Shown here one piece after another: positions 19,065 through 27,898 of a stretch of 41,560 nucleotides of DNA. The notes under the pieces are model-generated. The model ran no database searches. It saw nothing but the letters and a program-made list of their open reading frames with translations, and had not been told where the DNA came from. How positions within the stretch are numbered: position 1 is the stretch's first letter; each line of letters opens with the position of its first letter. Origin of the DNA: a virus; IMG/VR virus record IMGVR_UViG_3300008952_000108, positions 1 through 41,560 of that record; one strand, 5' to 3'. The position numbers and the translations under genes are program-made.

Positions 19065-20576
19065 TTAGTCACCATGTACCGCGTCTGTTTTCTTCAATAA
19101 TACAAAGTTATTAGCCGCTTGAACACATAAACATCTCTCAGATAAGAAATGAACGTTCATTGCGTCTTCGTCACTTGTATAATTTCCACCAACAGATCCA
19201 GTGATCCATGATTTCATTCTTCTATCATCAGCTTCAGAAGCTCTATATCTAACGTGTAAGAAAGGTCTTTTTACGTTTTGACCAAGAATTTGATCATAAA
19301 CAGTAGAAGTACCAGCAGGTACTATAATACCTTCTACATCATCAGCATTACCTCTTGTAGTGCTATCATTTAGATATTTCCAATCAGTTTTATAGAAGTC
19401 ATAAGAACCTCTTCTAAAACCAGAGAAACCTAAATTAAGCGCCATATCCTCTTGGTTGTTGAATACACCATAAGATGTTCCACCAGATCCATAAGAATTT
19501 TGGTTTGCTAGCATCTTGTCGATAGCTAAAGCAATGTCTCTATTAGCAAAGATCATGTTTTCTTCAATAGCACCTTGCTTATCAAGCTCTTTAAGGATGT
19601 TATCAAATTCTACAATTCCTTCACCAGCAGCAGTATCACCAAAATCAGCATCGTTATAAACAATACCTCTTGATTCAACAGCAGCGAAAAGACCTTCAGA
19701 ACCAGTAGCTGTAAATCCTGTAGCTCCAAAAACGTCACCTGGAGTGATAGTCACACCAGAAGCAGCTTTTTCAGCTTCAATCATTGCCATTTCTAATTGG
19801 TCTTCAAATCTTAGTCTTGCTTCGTGCTCAGACTTTAGATACCATAAGTATCCTGAAGTTCCTAACTCAGAAGTAACTTCAACCCAACCAATCTGAGCAG
19901 TGTCAGATCCGTTTACACTATACTTGTCTCTAAGAATAATTGGCTTATTGCTATAAGAGTCAAATTTAGCGTCAATTGAATTACCTACATTTTGAGTTCC
20001 TTTTCCGTATTCAGAACCATAAACGAATAACTTAATTCCAGTTATTGCAGCAGAAGATGCGTCATACGCAGTTCCAGCTTGCGAGAAATCAGCTACACTA
20101 TAAGGTGCCGCTACGAAAGTTGCGTTACTAGCGTGAATGCTAGTGATATAAGCTTTAACAGTATTTCCACTTTTACTTACAGCGATAGTATCACCAACTT
20201 TAAGTAAAGACTTCTTTTGTGCAGCAGTCTGTCTTAAAGCAGATGGACCAGTTGCGTCAGCAATCAAAGTAAACTGAGAGCTACTGTGATCGTCTTGTGC
20301 AATCTGTACATCGTTAAAAGCTACGTGGATTCTGCCTTGCTCTGACCATACGACTTCATCAGAAGCCATAGGCATTTCAGCACCAACCATTTTCAAGAAA
20401 CCAGAGATAGTACGATTACCGTATCTTTCTACCTCTTTTTCATATACTTCTGGAAGGAACTGTTTCGCGAAATTAAAATCGTTTCCCGCGATGTTTAAAT
20501 AATTACTACCCCATAGATCTTTAGTAGGTCTAGGAGTAAGGTGCATTAATTCTGCACCAGTTCCAGCTAATGCCAT
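19065..20576 (-). CDS. Major capsid protein
   Basis: A 503-residue protein starting MALAGTGAELMHLTPRPTKD with a conserved N-terminal stretch (DFNFAKQFLPEVYEKEVERY). It lies directly after a scaffold-like gene and two genes after the portal, exactly where the HK97-fold major capsid protein is expected in terminase-portal-scaffold-capsid order. Length and sequence style match crAss-like phage capsid proteins. Codon usage looks more GC-rich and less biased to TTA/AGA than in neighbouring genes, as is common for the most highly expressed phage gene. Its mRNA ends at a strong terminator 18 bases downstream. No delta domain or cleavage site can be identified by eye. The leader is A/T-rich without Shine-Dalgarno. 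Confidence 0.85.
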   Translation of the reverse strand: MALAGTGAELMHLTPRPTKDLWGSNYLNIAGNDFNFAKQFLPEVYEKEVERYGNRTISGFLKMVGAEMPMASDEVVWSEQGRIHVAFNDVQIAQDDHSSSQFTLIADATGPSALRQTAAQKKSLLKVGDTIAVSKSGNTVKAYITSIHASNATFVAAPYSVADFSQAGTAYDASSAAITGIKLFVYGSEYGKGTQNVGNSIDAKFDSYSNKPIILRDKYSVNGSDTAQIGWVEVTSELGTSGYLWYLKSEHEARLRFEDQLEMAMIEAEKAASGVTITPGDVFGATGFTATGSEGLFAAVESRGIVYNDADFGDTAAGEGIVEFDNILKELDKQGAIEENMIFANRDIALAIDKMLANQNSYGSGGTSYGVFNNQEDMALNLGFSGFRRGSYDFYKTDWKYLNDSTTRGNADDVEGIIVPAGTSTVYDQILGQNVKRPFLHVRYRASEADDRRMKSWITGSVGGNYTSDEDAMNVHFLSERCLCVQAANNFVLLKKTDAVHGD

Positions 20577-20595
20577 AGTTTTTAAATTTTAAATG

Positions 20596-21888
20596 TTAAT
20601 TAATTTTGTTAATTTTTACTCGAAGTTTGCTAGAATCATCACCGCTTATTACTTTATACTTAGTGCCACTATGATCAATCGTATTTCCATGCGTTTGATT
20701 TGGTGTCATGTCAACATTTTTAGCTTTTGCCATACTTTCTTTCATAGCATCAGCTTTTCCTTGTTGGTAAAAGTGATTTGCGATAGCATCAGGATTATTT
20801 GCTGTAAATAAAGCTTTATGATAACCTTGGGGATCTTGTAGTTGTTTTTTCTTATCTAAGAATTTACCAACAAAATTATTAAGATCACTTTGGTTTTCTT
20901 TAAGCTTCCCAGCATCTTTTACATTGTAACGATATTTCTTCTCACCAACGTTGTATTCAAAACCTTTGAATTCAGCGTCGAACAGTTCATCTGTCTTAGA
21001 AGTAAATGTGTTTCTTTGCTCTTCTGCTAATTTGAGATTACTCTCGCTCTCTTCATTGTATCTATTAAAAAAATCAATGGCTTTTTGTTGATCAGGCGTT
21101 AACTTAACACCGGCCTTGATCTCCTCATAGTACCTGGATTTTAAGCCTTCCAAGTGGCTCTTAGCGTTTGCAACTTGCTCTTTTAACGCTAATTTCTTTC
21201 TACGAATGTCTCTTTCGTCGTCATTATCTTCATTCCACGAATAGAGATCATCCATTACAAACGAAATTTCTTCATCATTAAGATGAGGTTTTGTTTGTTT
21301 AAAATATTCTCTTAGTAAACTTGTATCATCATGTTTACTATAATCTTGATTTAATTTTACATAATCATCAAGACTTCCACCAGTGTCATTCATAAAGTCT
21401 ACAGCTTTTTGAATATTTTCCGGTAATTCTTTTCCACTTGATTCATTTTTATCAAGTGCCTCGGTTACTTTTTCTTCTAACTTCTCTACTTGTTTATCAA
21501 CTGTTTCTTTAACCTCTTTTTCAGTTTTAACTACAGGTTCTTCTTCAACAATTTCTTCTAGTATAGGAGCTTTTTCTTCTTTAACCTCTTCTTTAACTTC
21601 TTCTTTAGCAACCTCTTCTTTAGGTTCTTCTTTAACTTCTTCTTTTTTAGTTAAATCAACCTTAGTAGTATTTTCTTCTACTACTTCTTCTTTTTTCTTC
21701 CTTAAATCAACTTTTACTGGTTCATTATCTTTTTCATTAACAAACTGTTTTGGTGTTTTTGGAAGTTTAACTTTCATATCTCCACCTTCTTTTTTTACTT
21801 CTTTTGTTTCCGGTTCAGATATTTTGTTTTCATTTTTAGTTTCAGTAGGTTGAATTTCTTCAACTACCTTTTCTTCTTTTTTAGCCAT
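20596..21888 (-). CDS. Scaffolding-like protein with Lys/Glu-rich N-terminus
   Basis: A 430-residue, highly charged protein. Residues 1-150 are a low-complexity Lys/Glu/Val tract (repeats such as KEEVKEEPKEEVAKEEVKEE). Residues ~155-330 are predicted-looking coiled coil with many K, E, D and L (FNRYNEESESNLKLAEEQRN), and the C-terminus is basic (DSSKLRVKINKIN). High charge, coiled coil and placement between portal and capsid genes, 19 bases before the capsid start, are the usual marks of an assembly scaffold. No protease domain is seen. The call rests on position and composition, since scaffolds rarely share sequence. Confidence 0.7.
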   Translation of the reverse strand: MAKKEEKVVEEIQPTETKNENKISEPETKEVKKEGGDMKVKLPKTPKQFVNEKDNEPVKVDLRKKKEEVVEENTTKVDLTKKEEVKEEPKEEVAKEEVKEEVKEEKAPILEEIVEEEPVVKTEKEVKETVDKQVEKLEEKVTEALDKNESSGKELPENIQKAVDFMNDTGGSLDDYVKLNQDYSKHDDTSLLREYFKQTKPHLNDEEISFVMDDLYSWNEDNDDERDIRRKKLALKEQVANAKSHLEGLKSRYYEEIKAGVKLTPDQQKAIDFFNRYNEESESNLKLAEEQRNTFTSKTDELFDAEFKGFEYNVGEKKYRYNVKDAGKLKENQSDLNNFVGKFLDKKKQLQDPQGYHKALFTANNPDAIANHFYQQGKADAMKESMAKAKNVDMTPNQTHGNTIDHSGTKYKVISGDDSSKLRVKINKIN

Positions 21889-21914
21889 AATATAATATTA
21901 TATAATTAAACAAA

Positions 21915-24335
21915 TTATCTAGGATCAAATGATCCTAAATCTATACCACCTAATGTATCATTACCCATAGATTCAAAGTTTTTAGGTGGTTTATTATTAC
22001 TTCTTTGATCTATTAATTCAGATTGTTGAGATGCTTGAATTTTAGTTCTTTCATCTTTACGATCTTCTTTTTCAGTTTCTTTTTCTTTCACAACTTTTAA
22101 TTCCATTTCTTTTAATCTCATGTTAATTAAAAATTCGTGATTCATAAGTTCTTTTTTAATAGCAGCTTCTTTCATTAATTTACTTCCTTCTAAAAGAGCT
22201 TTACCTTCTTCTAATTGTAAACTAGTTTGAACTAAAGCTTGTTGTTTTTGAACTTCAGCTTCAGCTGCAACTTTTTGTGCCTCAGCATTAGCATCTGCTT
22301 GAGCTTTAATATTCTGCTCTTGTAATTGCTGATCTCTTTCTGCTTTTTGCTTACGTCTTACTTTAAGTAGTTCGTTAGCTAACTTAATATTTTTTATATT
22401 TCTTACATCAATAGCATCTTCAAGATCAATTAATCCTTTAGATAGAGCAACTTGAATGTTATTTTCAAGCATTTGTTTTTCTTCTTCATCTGGAGCTAAT
22501 TCAATAAATATACCAAAATCATATAAATGTAAATTAGTTAACTCATCTAATGTCCCTACATTATGATTACCAATTTTTTGAATAAATGCTTCTCTTGTTG
22601 GTGAATATTCTAATATATCAGATATTCTAAGTGATACACCTTCGCAAGTTTCAGCTGTTAAAAATAATCCAGATTGCAATATATGTCTTGTAGCGGTATT
22701 ACTATTTGCTGCAGCTAACTTTTGAATACCAACTAAAGAGTGTTCACTAGGTGTACTAGCATCTCTTGCTTCGTTTAATCCGGTTACATCTCTTATCATT
22801 TGAAGATAATAATTGTATGTACCTATTAATGATTGCATTTTTTGACCACCTGCACCACTTTGTATTTCTTGTATAGGTATTTTTCCTGGGTTCATATCAC
22901 CTTCTTGGTTTAATGACCTACCAATTACACTACCAGTTTGGAAGAACATATTTAATGCTTCCTGTGGATTGTAATTTGTACCATTACCTAAATCAATTTC
23001 AGCAAGACCATCTGCGTCTAAATAAACACCATCTGGTACCATTCTTGCCATTACTTGCTGTAGCTTTAAATGAGTTAATTGAATCATATCAGCAAAACCA
23101 GTAATTCTACTTACCAATGATTCTATTTTTCCTTTATACATTCTAGGTGCAACAATATTATAGTTTAATTTTACTTTAGTATAATCACTTTTAGGTCGCA
23201 TCATGTTTTTAGCGAGTTCCCATTTAAGTAATTTTTTACTACCAACTATTAAAGCACCCTCATATAATACTTCTAATGATCTTTGCATTTTACCAAATTG
23301 CTTCTCATAAACCTCAATAGGTGGATCAAATTGATCATCTCTTAATATTATTTTAGTAGCACCTGATGATAATTCTTTTACTTTATATACTTCATTCATA
23401 TATGTTTTATAATTAAAATATAAAACTTGAACAGTATTTTTATCTAAATCACTACTTGATTGTTGTGTTGAGAATACACCAGTATTTTGGAAACCAGATT
23501 TGGAAATCTCTTCCATTTCAGATTCATCTAAATCAGGAAATTGTTTTTTTATCTCATTTATAGGAATATTTTTAACTTCACCTATATAATATAAATCATC
23601 AAAAAATGGATCATCTGTATAAGACCATATTAAATTAGCAGGATCTACATACTCTATTTTAATTCCTTCAGTTTCTGTAAAAGTATTTTTAACAGCACCG
23701 ATACCTAAAACAGCTAAATCATAATAATATCTTTTTCTAGTGTTTTCATAACGATTACCTTCTAATACAGTATTAATGGCTTGTTCTTCCGCTAATTCAA
23801 TTTCTTGTTTATAACTTAATTGCATATGAAGTTGTAATTCTTCTTCACTATTAGGTAATCTTTCTGGATCATTTTCAGCTAAATTAATACCAAAAGCTTC
23901 ATTTGCGAATTTAGTTAACTCTCTAGTTTCTAAATCTCTTAATACTGATTCCATGTACTGTGTTCTTTTAGCAACACCATATGGATCTTGTGAATAACAT
24001 TTTACATCATAACTTCTATCAGCTATACCATTTACTACTATGTCTACAAATTTAGGTATAATAGGTACCGGCTTCCAGTCTAAATTAAGATAAGATAAAT
24101 CACCGTTTATCGATAATTCATCTTTGTATTTTTGTATTGATTGTTCTCCTCGTGCGTAAAGTCTTAGTTTATGAAATTCATTTTGATTATTATAAAATCT
24201 ATTAGTACCTGAATCTCTATTAAACCACTCGCTTTCTATAGCTTTAGCGACTTTAAGTCCATACTCTGAACTCATTTTTTCTTGATCGCTAACAACTTGA
24301 CTAGGAAAAAATCCTTTTAAAACCGAATCAGCCAT
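21915..24335 (-). CDS. Portal protein
   Basis: An 806-residue protein that starts one base after the terminase stop. The region at ~55-110 (FHKLRLYARGEQSIQKYKDE, then LNLDWKPVPIIPKFVDIVVN) is a signature of crAss-like phage portals, which form the dodecameric DNA gate at one capsid vertex. A long helical middle follows, with the stem/crown region likely at ~400-600. The C-terminal ~130 residues are a Gln/Glu/Lys-rich coiled coil (QQLQEQNIKAQADANAEAQK), matching a crown-like extension. Length is usual for this group. Operon order (terminase, portal, scaffold, capsid) supports the assignment strongly. Confidence 0.9.
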   Translation of the reverse strand: MADSVLKGFFPSQVVSDQEKMSSEYGLKVAKAIESEWFNRDSGTNRFYNNQNEFHKLRLYARGEQSIQKYKDELSINGDLSYLNLDWKPVPIIPKFVDIVVNGIADRSYDVKCYSQDPYGVAKRTQYMESVLRDLETRELTKFANEAFGINLAENDPERLPNSEEELQLHMQLSYKQEIELAEEQAINTVLEGNRYENTRKRYYYDLAVLGIGAVKNTFTETEGIKIEYVDPANLIWSYTDDPFFDDLYYIGEVKNIPINEIKKQFPDLDESEMEEISKSGFQNTGVFSTQQSSSDLDKNTVQVLYFNYKTYMNEVYKVKELSSGATKIILRDDQFDPPIEVYEKQFGKMQRSLEVLYEGALIVGSKKLLKWELAKNMMRPKSDYTKVKLNYNIVAPRMYKGKIESLVSRITGFADMIQLTHLKLQQVMARMVPDGVYLDADGLAEIDLGNGTNYNPQEALNMFFQTGSVIGRSLNQEGDMNPGKIPIQEIQSGAGGQKMQSLIGTYNYYLQMIRDVTGLNEARDASTPSEHSLVGIQKLAAANSNTATRHILQSGLFLTAETCEGVSLRISDILEYSPTREAFIQKIGNHNVGTLDELTNLHLYDFGIFIELAPDEEEKQMLENNIQVALSKGLIDLEDAIDVRNIKNIKLANELLKVRRKQKAERDQQLQEQNIKAQADANAEAQKVAAEAEVQKQQALVQTSLQLEEGKALLEGSKLMKEAAIKKELMNHEFLINMRLKEMELKVVKEKETEKEDRKDERTKIQASQQSELIDQRSNNKPPKNFESMGNDTLGGIDLGSFDPR

Positions 24336-24336
24336 A

Positions 24337-26559
24337 TTATTTTTTTATTAATTTTGAATGCATACCTTTGTTTTTATATTTAGATATACTTATATTTAAC
24401 TTTGTTTTTTGTCTATCTGCATATGGTGTATATAAATGTTTATTACAAGCCATAATAGCTAAACCAGAACTTATAGTAGCATCGTACTTTGTTCTTTTCA
24501 TTATGTCAAATCTTGCCCAATCGTTTAATGTTCTATTAAAATACATGTTACCATGTGTTCCGTCTTGTTTTATACCAACACTATTTTGTATATACATCTC
24601 AATAGCAGCAGCATGGGCCTGTTTAACATCTTCACTAGTATTTGGTATACCACCTACTTCTTTCTCAGCAACTGATAATTTATTCCAAACTTTATCAGGT
24701 CTATTCATTGAATAACCTCTATAACCTCTACGTTTTAAATAATATAAAAGTCTAGGTTTATTATTTTCACATAATAATGGCATCCCATAAAATACTAATG
24801 CCATTAAAACATCCTCAAAAAATATCTCAGCAGTTTGAGGTCTAGCTATATATTCTAAGAAAAATTGACTAGGTGGACAATCTTCCATACTAAATTTACT
24901 TAAACCATGTAAAGCACCCTTAGATCCTTTACCATCAACAGTTCCTGATATATCATAACTATCACACCCAAAAGCTCCTATATGCTCATTACCAGGTTGT
25001 TTTCTACCATTGTTGTTTACTACTTTATTTTGTAGTTCAGGTTTTGGTATCCAACTAACTTTAAACCTTCCTTTTGGATCTGGATAAAACATAACATTTG
25101 TATCTTTTATACCATTAATCCATTGAAAATTACCAGTAGATATACCATGATTCATTTCCTCATTGTAATCTATCTGTTCATATATTTTAACTAAATTAAA
25201 TATACTATTATTTGCCTCATCTCTAAAAGCATGTTCTTCAGTTCTTGGAAATTGTCTATAAAACTCATTTAAAGCATCTTGATCATTCTTCAAGCCATCT
25301 GCTTCGTTCTGCCAATGTTCTATAACACCTATATCTATTAAGTCTCCATGAGGACCATAAGTTTCTTCTTGTGGTGTATTGAATACAGGTATTCCATACA
25401 TATCAATGAATCCCTCGTAGTTCCATTCCATAGGTATGAACAAAGAATAGAGTCCTGAGCTTGTCTGTCCATTGCGGTTTCGTTTTGTAACATCTGAGTT
25501 GTTATATAGTTTTTTAAAATTATCACCACCTTTGTCTAATGCGTTTGATGTAGAACCCATCATACATTTACCAATAATTCTACTACCTAAACGTAAACAT
25601 GTTTTTGTTACCCTCCAGTTGTTTAATATATTATCAGGTCTCTCCCATTTACCACTTTCATCATGTACAAGTAAATTGAGTTTTTCCCCATCATAACTAT
25701 TATCACCAGTATTTTTCCAATCAATAGTAGTATCTAAACCTACTATTTCTTCTACTTTTTCGTTAGTAGTTATTTTTCTTCTAGTAAACTTTTGAGCAGG
25801 TACTCTAAAAGCAAGTTCACTTTTTGGTCGATCCATACCATCTTGAATCGGTTTAAAGAAGAATGGATAGTTTATGGATATAGGTACAACTTTATCAGTA
25901 AACATTTTTTTAGCATCAGCACCAGTTTTAGATAATATACCATATCTAGCATCACTTGATATTGTAGCTAAATTAACACTCTCAGCACTAGACATAAAAG
26001 AAAATCCAGAACGTCTATTTTTTAAATAACACATTCCATAACATCTTTTATCAGCTTTACAAGCTTCCCAAAATATAAAGAATAATCTATTTGCTTCTCT
26101 AAACTCTGGAGCACCTACGTCAATTTTAGACCATTGTAGATACATATAATGTGTACCAGTTAAATAAGTTGGAATTCCTTTATTATTAAACCAAAACCCA
26201 TTTTCTCTACGATTAAATTCATCGTCTATATAATCAAACCAGTTTTCTTTAAAATCATCTGGATACTGCTTCCAATCAAAAATACTTCTTATATTCTTAA
26301 ATTCTTTAGGTAAGTTAAATTGTTCCCAGTATTGTTCTTTTTTATCTTCAGATCTACTAAATATTTTCTTTGGTTCTTTTGGTAAAGCTATTTGAAAGTT
26401 TTGTATTTCATATATTTCACCTATTTGACCAGTTTTAGATATAACAACAATATCATGTTCTTTATTATATCCGTATTTCCAGGCTTTTTTCTTATTAAGC
26501 CTTTTTATAGTATTTATCTTTAAAGGTTCTACAACCTTATATAAATTTTGCTCGTACAT
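24337..26559 (-). CDS. Large terminase subunit (packaging ATPase-nuclease)
   Basis: A 740-residue protein of the crAss-like type. A conserved entry region (FWFNNKGIPTYLTGTHYMYL at ~122-141) precedes the ATPase. The P-loop position reads LKNRRSGFSF (179-188) rather than the textbook GxxxxGK[ST]. Walker B is LNLLVHDE (294-301) and the coupling motif is MMGSTSNA (333-340). The C-terminal RNase-H-like nuclease begins near GAFGCDSYDISG (528-539), with Asp533 a candidate metal ligand. It packages DNA through the portal encoded next door. The start codon shares a base with the previous stop (TAATG). No small terminase is recognised nearby; the 91-residue upstream ORF is a candidate by position only. 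Confidence 0.9.
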   Translation of the reverse strand: MYEQNLYKVVEPLKINTIKRLNKKKAWKYGYNKEHDIVVISKTGQIGEIYEIQNFQIALPKEPKKIFSRSEDKKEQYWEQFNLPKEFKNIRSIFDWKQYPDDFKENWFDYIDDEFNRRENGFWFNNKGIPTYLTGTHYMYLQWSKIDVGAPEFREANRLFFIFWEACKADKRCYGMCYLKNRRSGFSFMSSAESVNLATISSDARYGILSKTGADAKKMFTDKVVPISINYPFFFKPIQDGMDRPKSELAFRVPAQKFTRRKITTNEKVEEIVGLDTTIDWKNTGDNSYDGEKLNLLVHDESGKWERPDNILNNWRVTKTCLRLGSRIIGKCMMGSTSNALDKGGDNFKKLYNNSDVTKRNRNGQTSSGLYSLFIPMEWNYEGFIDMYGIPVFNTPQEETYGPHGDLIDIGVIEHWQNEADGLKNDQDALNEFYRQFPRTEEHAFRDEANNSIFNLVKIYEQIDYNEEMNHGISTGNFQWINGIKDTNVMFYPDPKGRFKVSWIPKPELQNKVVNNNGRKQPGNEHIGAFGCDSYDISGTVDGKGSKGALHGLSKFSMEDCPPSQFFLEYIARPQTAEIFFEDVLMALVFYGMPLLCENNKPRLLYYLKRRGYRGYSMNRPDKVWNKLSVAEKEVGGIPNTSEDVKQAHAAAIEMYIQNSVGIKQDGTHGNMYFNRTLNDWARFDIMKRTKYDATISSGLAIMACNKHLYTPYADRQKTKLNISISKYKNKGMHSKLIKK

Positions 26560-26834
26560 TATTTAGATCTTCTTTCAGCAAAACCCCCAAAAGCTTTCTT
26601 TTCTTTTTCTTCTTTAGGTTTATTTTCTAATAAATTCTCTTCTTCTTGAATTCTAGATAATATCTCAAAAGCATCAAATATAGCTAATTTTTTGGTTGCG
26701 GCTGCGTTTTTTAATCTATCAGCTGATATATCATCATCACTATCAACTATAGGTTCTTTGGCAACTTTTACTAATTCCTCAACTGCTTTATAACCAGCTT
26801 GGATTATATTCTTCTTCTTTTCCTTGATATTCAT
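26559..26834 (-). CDS. Small charged protein, possible small-terminase candidate
   Basis: A 91-residue helical protein (MNIKEKKKNIIQAGYKAVEE) with alternating acidic and basic tracts and a basic C-terminus (KEEKEKKAFGGFAERRSK). I chose ATG 26834; an in-frame TTG lies 4 codons upstream at 26846 but overlaps more of the previous gene. The gene overlaps the preceding one by 47 bases, and its stop overlaps the terminase ATG (TAATG), implying translational coupling to the packaging enzyme. Small size, charge and position just before the large terminase suggest a small terminase or accessory factor, but no helix-turn-helix is evident. The function is unproven. Confidence 0.65.
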   Translation of the reverse strand: MNIKEKKKNIIQAGYKAVEELVKVAKEPIVDSDDDISADRLKNAAATKKLAIFDAFEILSRIQEEENLLENKPKEEKEKKAFGGFAERRSK

Positions 26835-27372
26835 ATTTAATTGCAATGTCTTGTGTTCTTACTCTATATAGTCGTTCGTTATTAATAACAAACTCATATT
26901 CACTATTAGGTGTAAATCCAACTAAACTACCTGATTTAGGTAATTTTTTATTAGTATATTTCAGTATACCAATTAAAGGTTCTTCTTTATTGGTATCTAA
27001 TTTACTATAAGGTTTAATAGGTTTAACGAAACAGTACTGGTCTAAAGGTATCCAATCTTTATTTCTTTTATAAGCGTAAATTTGATCAATAAAAACAAAA
27101 TACATATTGTCTTTATAATAACTTTTACTATCTTGCTCATCACCTCTAATATCTAAATATCTTCTAAATATATTATGGTGCACTATTATTTCATCACCTA
27201 CTTTTATATCTGTTTTAATTGATTTAGGAACAGATATTACTATAGCTTCTCTACTAACATGTTGGTGTTGGAAATTATCAGTGTTAATAATTAACTCTTT
27301 ATCACCTATCTTTTTAGTATTATTGTATCTAGTATCTTTTGGTTTTACTATAAAATTATATATACCTTTCAC
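26788..27372 (-). CDS. GroES-like (Cpn10-fold) protein, tentative
   Basis: A 194-residue protein that starts with GTG at 27372; there is no in-frame ATG until about residue 90, and the GTG overlaps the previous TAG (TAGTG). The sequence is beta-rich: IKVGDEIIVHHNIFRRYLDI (~57-76), YFVFIDQIYAY, LDQYCFVKPIKP. A 'GDE-hydrophobic-VHHN' strand with a downstream D-x-[IV] element is the pattern seen in co-chaperonin-like phage proteins, which would cap host GroEL to fold phage capsid proteins. The mobile-loop region is not clearly identifiable and the protein is longer than host GroES (~97 residues). It may equally be another small beta-barrel fold. Confidence 0.6.
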   Translation of the reverse strand: MKGIYNFIVKPKDTRYNNTKKIGDKELIINTDNFQHQHVSREAIVISVPKSIKTDIKVGDEIIVHHNIFRRYLDIRGDEQDSKSYYKDNMYFVFIDQIYAYKRNKDWIPLDQYCFVKPIKPYSKLDTNKEEPLIGILKYTNKKLPKSGSLVGFTPNSEYEFVINNERLYRVRTQDIAIKYEYQGKEEEYNPSWL

Positions 27373-27593
27373 TAATACTCTAAATTGTATTCAACTGCTA
27401 TAGCCATATTTTTATTAAAATCTTTCCAAGGTAATACTTCGTCACCTTTATTAATAAAAATACTATATTTATCGTCTTCTTCAATTATATTACAAATAAT
27501 ATGCCCGCCGTAAACCTCTTGATCTACGGCATAATGCATAGCTTCGTTTTTATAATCTTTACCTATACTAATTTTTCTTATCAACTGGCTCAT
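27372..27593 (-). CDS. Conserved small phage protein, function unknown
   Basis: A 73-residue protein (MSQLIRKISIGKDYKNEAMH...) with a repeated beta-type pattern (GGHIICNIIEEDDKYSIFIN) and a C-terminal WKDFNKNMAIAVEYNLEY. I recognise this type as a small protein that recurs near packaging genes of marine Bacteroidota phages, without a known role. It overlaps the preceding gene by 26 bases, and its TAG stop shares a base with the GTG start of the next gene. No membrane segment or catalytic residues are visible. Confidence 0.7.
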   Translation of the reverse strand: MSQLIRKISIGKDYKNEAMHYAVDQEVYGGHIICNIIEEDDKYSIFINKGDEVLPWKDFNKNMAIAVEYNLEY

Positions 27594-27837
27594 CTGGTAT
27601 CTCTTTTAAAGTTCCATCATTTACGCTAACAGAAACTTTTCCATATTTTTTCTGTAAGCTAACATTAAATTCACTTAGTCTTTCTTGTAAAGTATTTATT
27701 TTTTGTACACCTACTTGTTGTTGAAAAGCTAAACCACCAATATCCATTTGTGTTCTATTGATAGCTGTAACATAATCTTGTATAGTTTTTAATTCTTCTT
27801 TTGTAACCTTTGTAGGTTTTTTCTTGTTTTTTACCAT
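27568..27837 (-). CDS. Small coiled-coil protein, function unknown
   Basis: An 89-residue protein with a Lys-rich N-terminus (MVKNKKKPTKVTKEELKTIQ), a central coiled coil with heptad-like hydrophobics (GVQKINTLQERLSEFNVSLQ) and a C-terminal GKVSVSVNDGTLK segment. The GKVSV-x(3)-DG ending recurs in small proteins of many marine phages, but I know no function for it. Its stop is TAG at 27568-27570, inside the next gene (26-base overlap). It is the first gene after the glycosyltransferase and a 61-base spacer containing an imperfect direct repeat (GCGTGACAATT then GCGTGATAAT). Confidence 0.65.
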   Translation of the reverse strand: MVKNKKKPTKVTKEELKTIQDYVTAINRTQMDIGGLAFQQQVGVQKINTLQERLSEFNVSLQKKYGKVSVSVNDGTLKEIPDEPVDKKN

Positions 27838-27898
27838 TATTTTATTATTTAATTAAACTTTATTTCACTTTTATATTATCACGCAATTGTCACGCTTT

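Noticed and set aside
26835-26846. TTG start four codons upstream for the small gene before the terminase
   Set aside because: An ATG at 26834 in the same frame is a better initiator and reduces the overlap with the preceding gene.
27372-27374. TAG recoding to Gln
   Set aside because: TAG ends several genes (27372, 27568, 28867, 41507) at sensible boundaries, twice as TAGTG couplings; reading through adds only a few codons or hits other stops at once.
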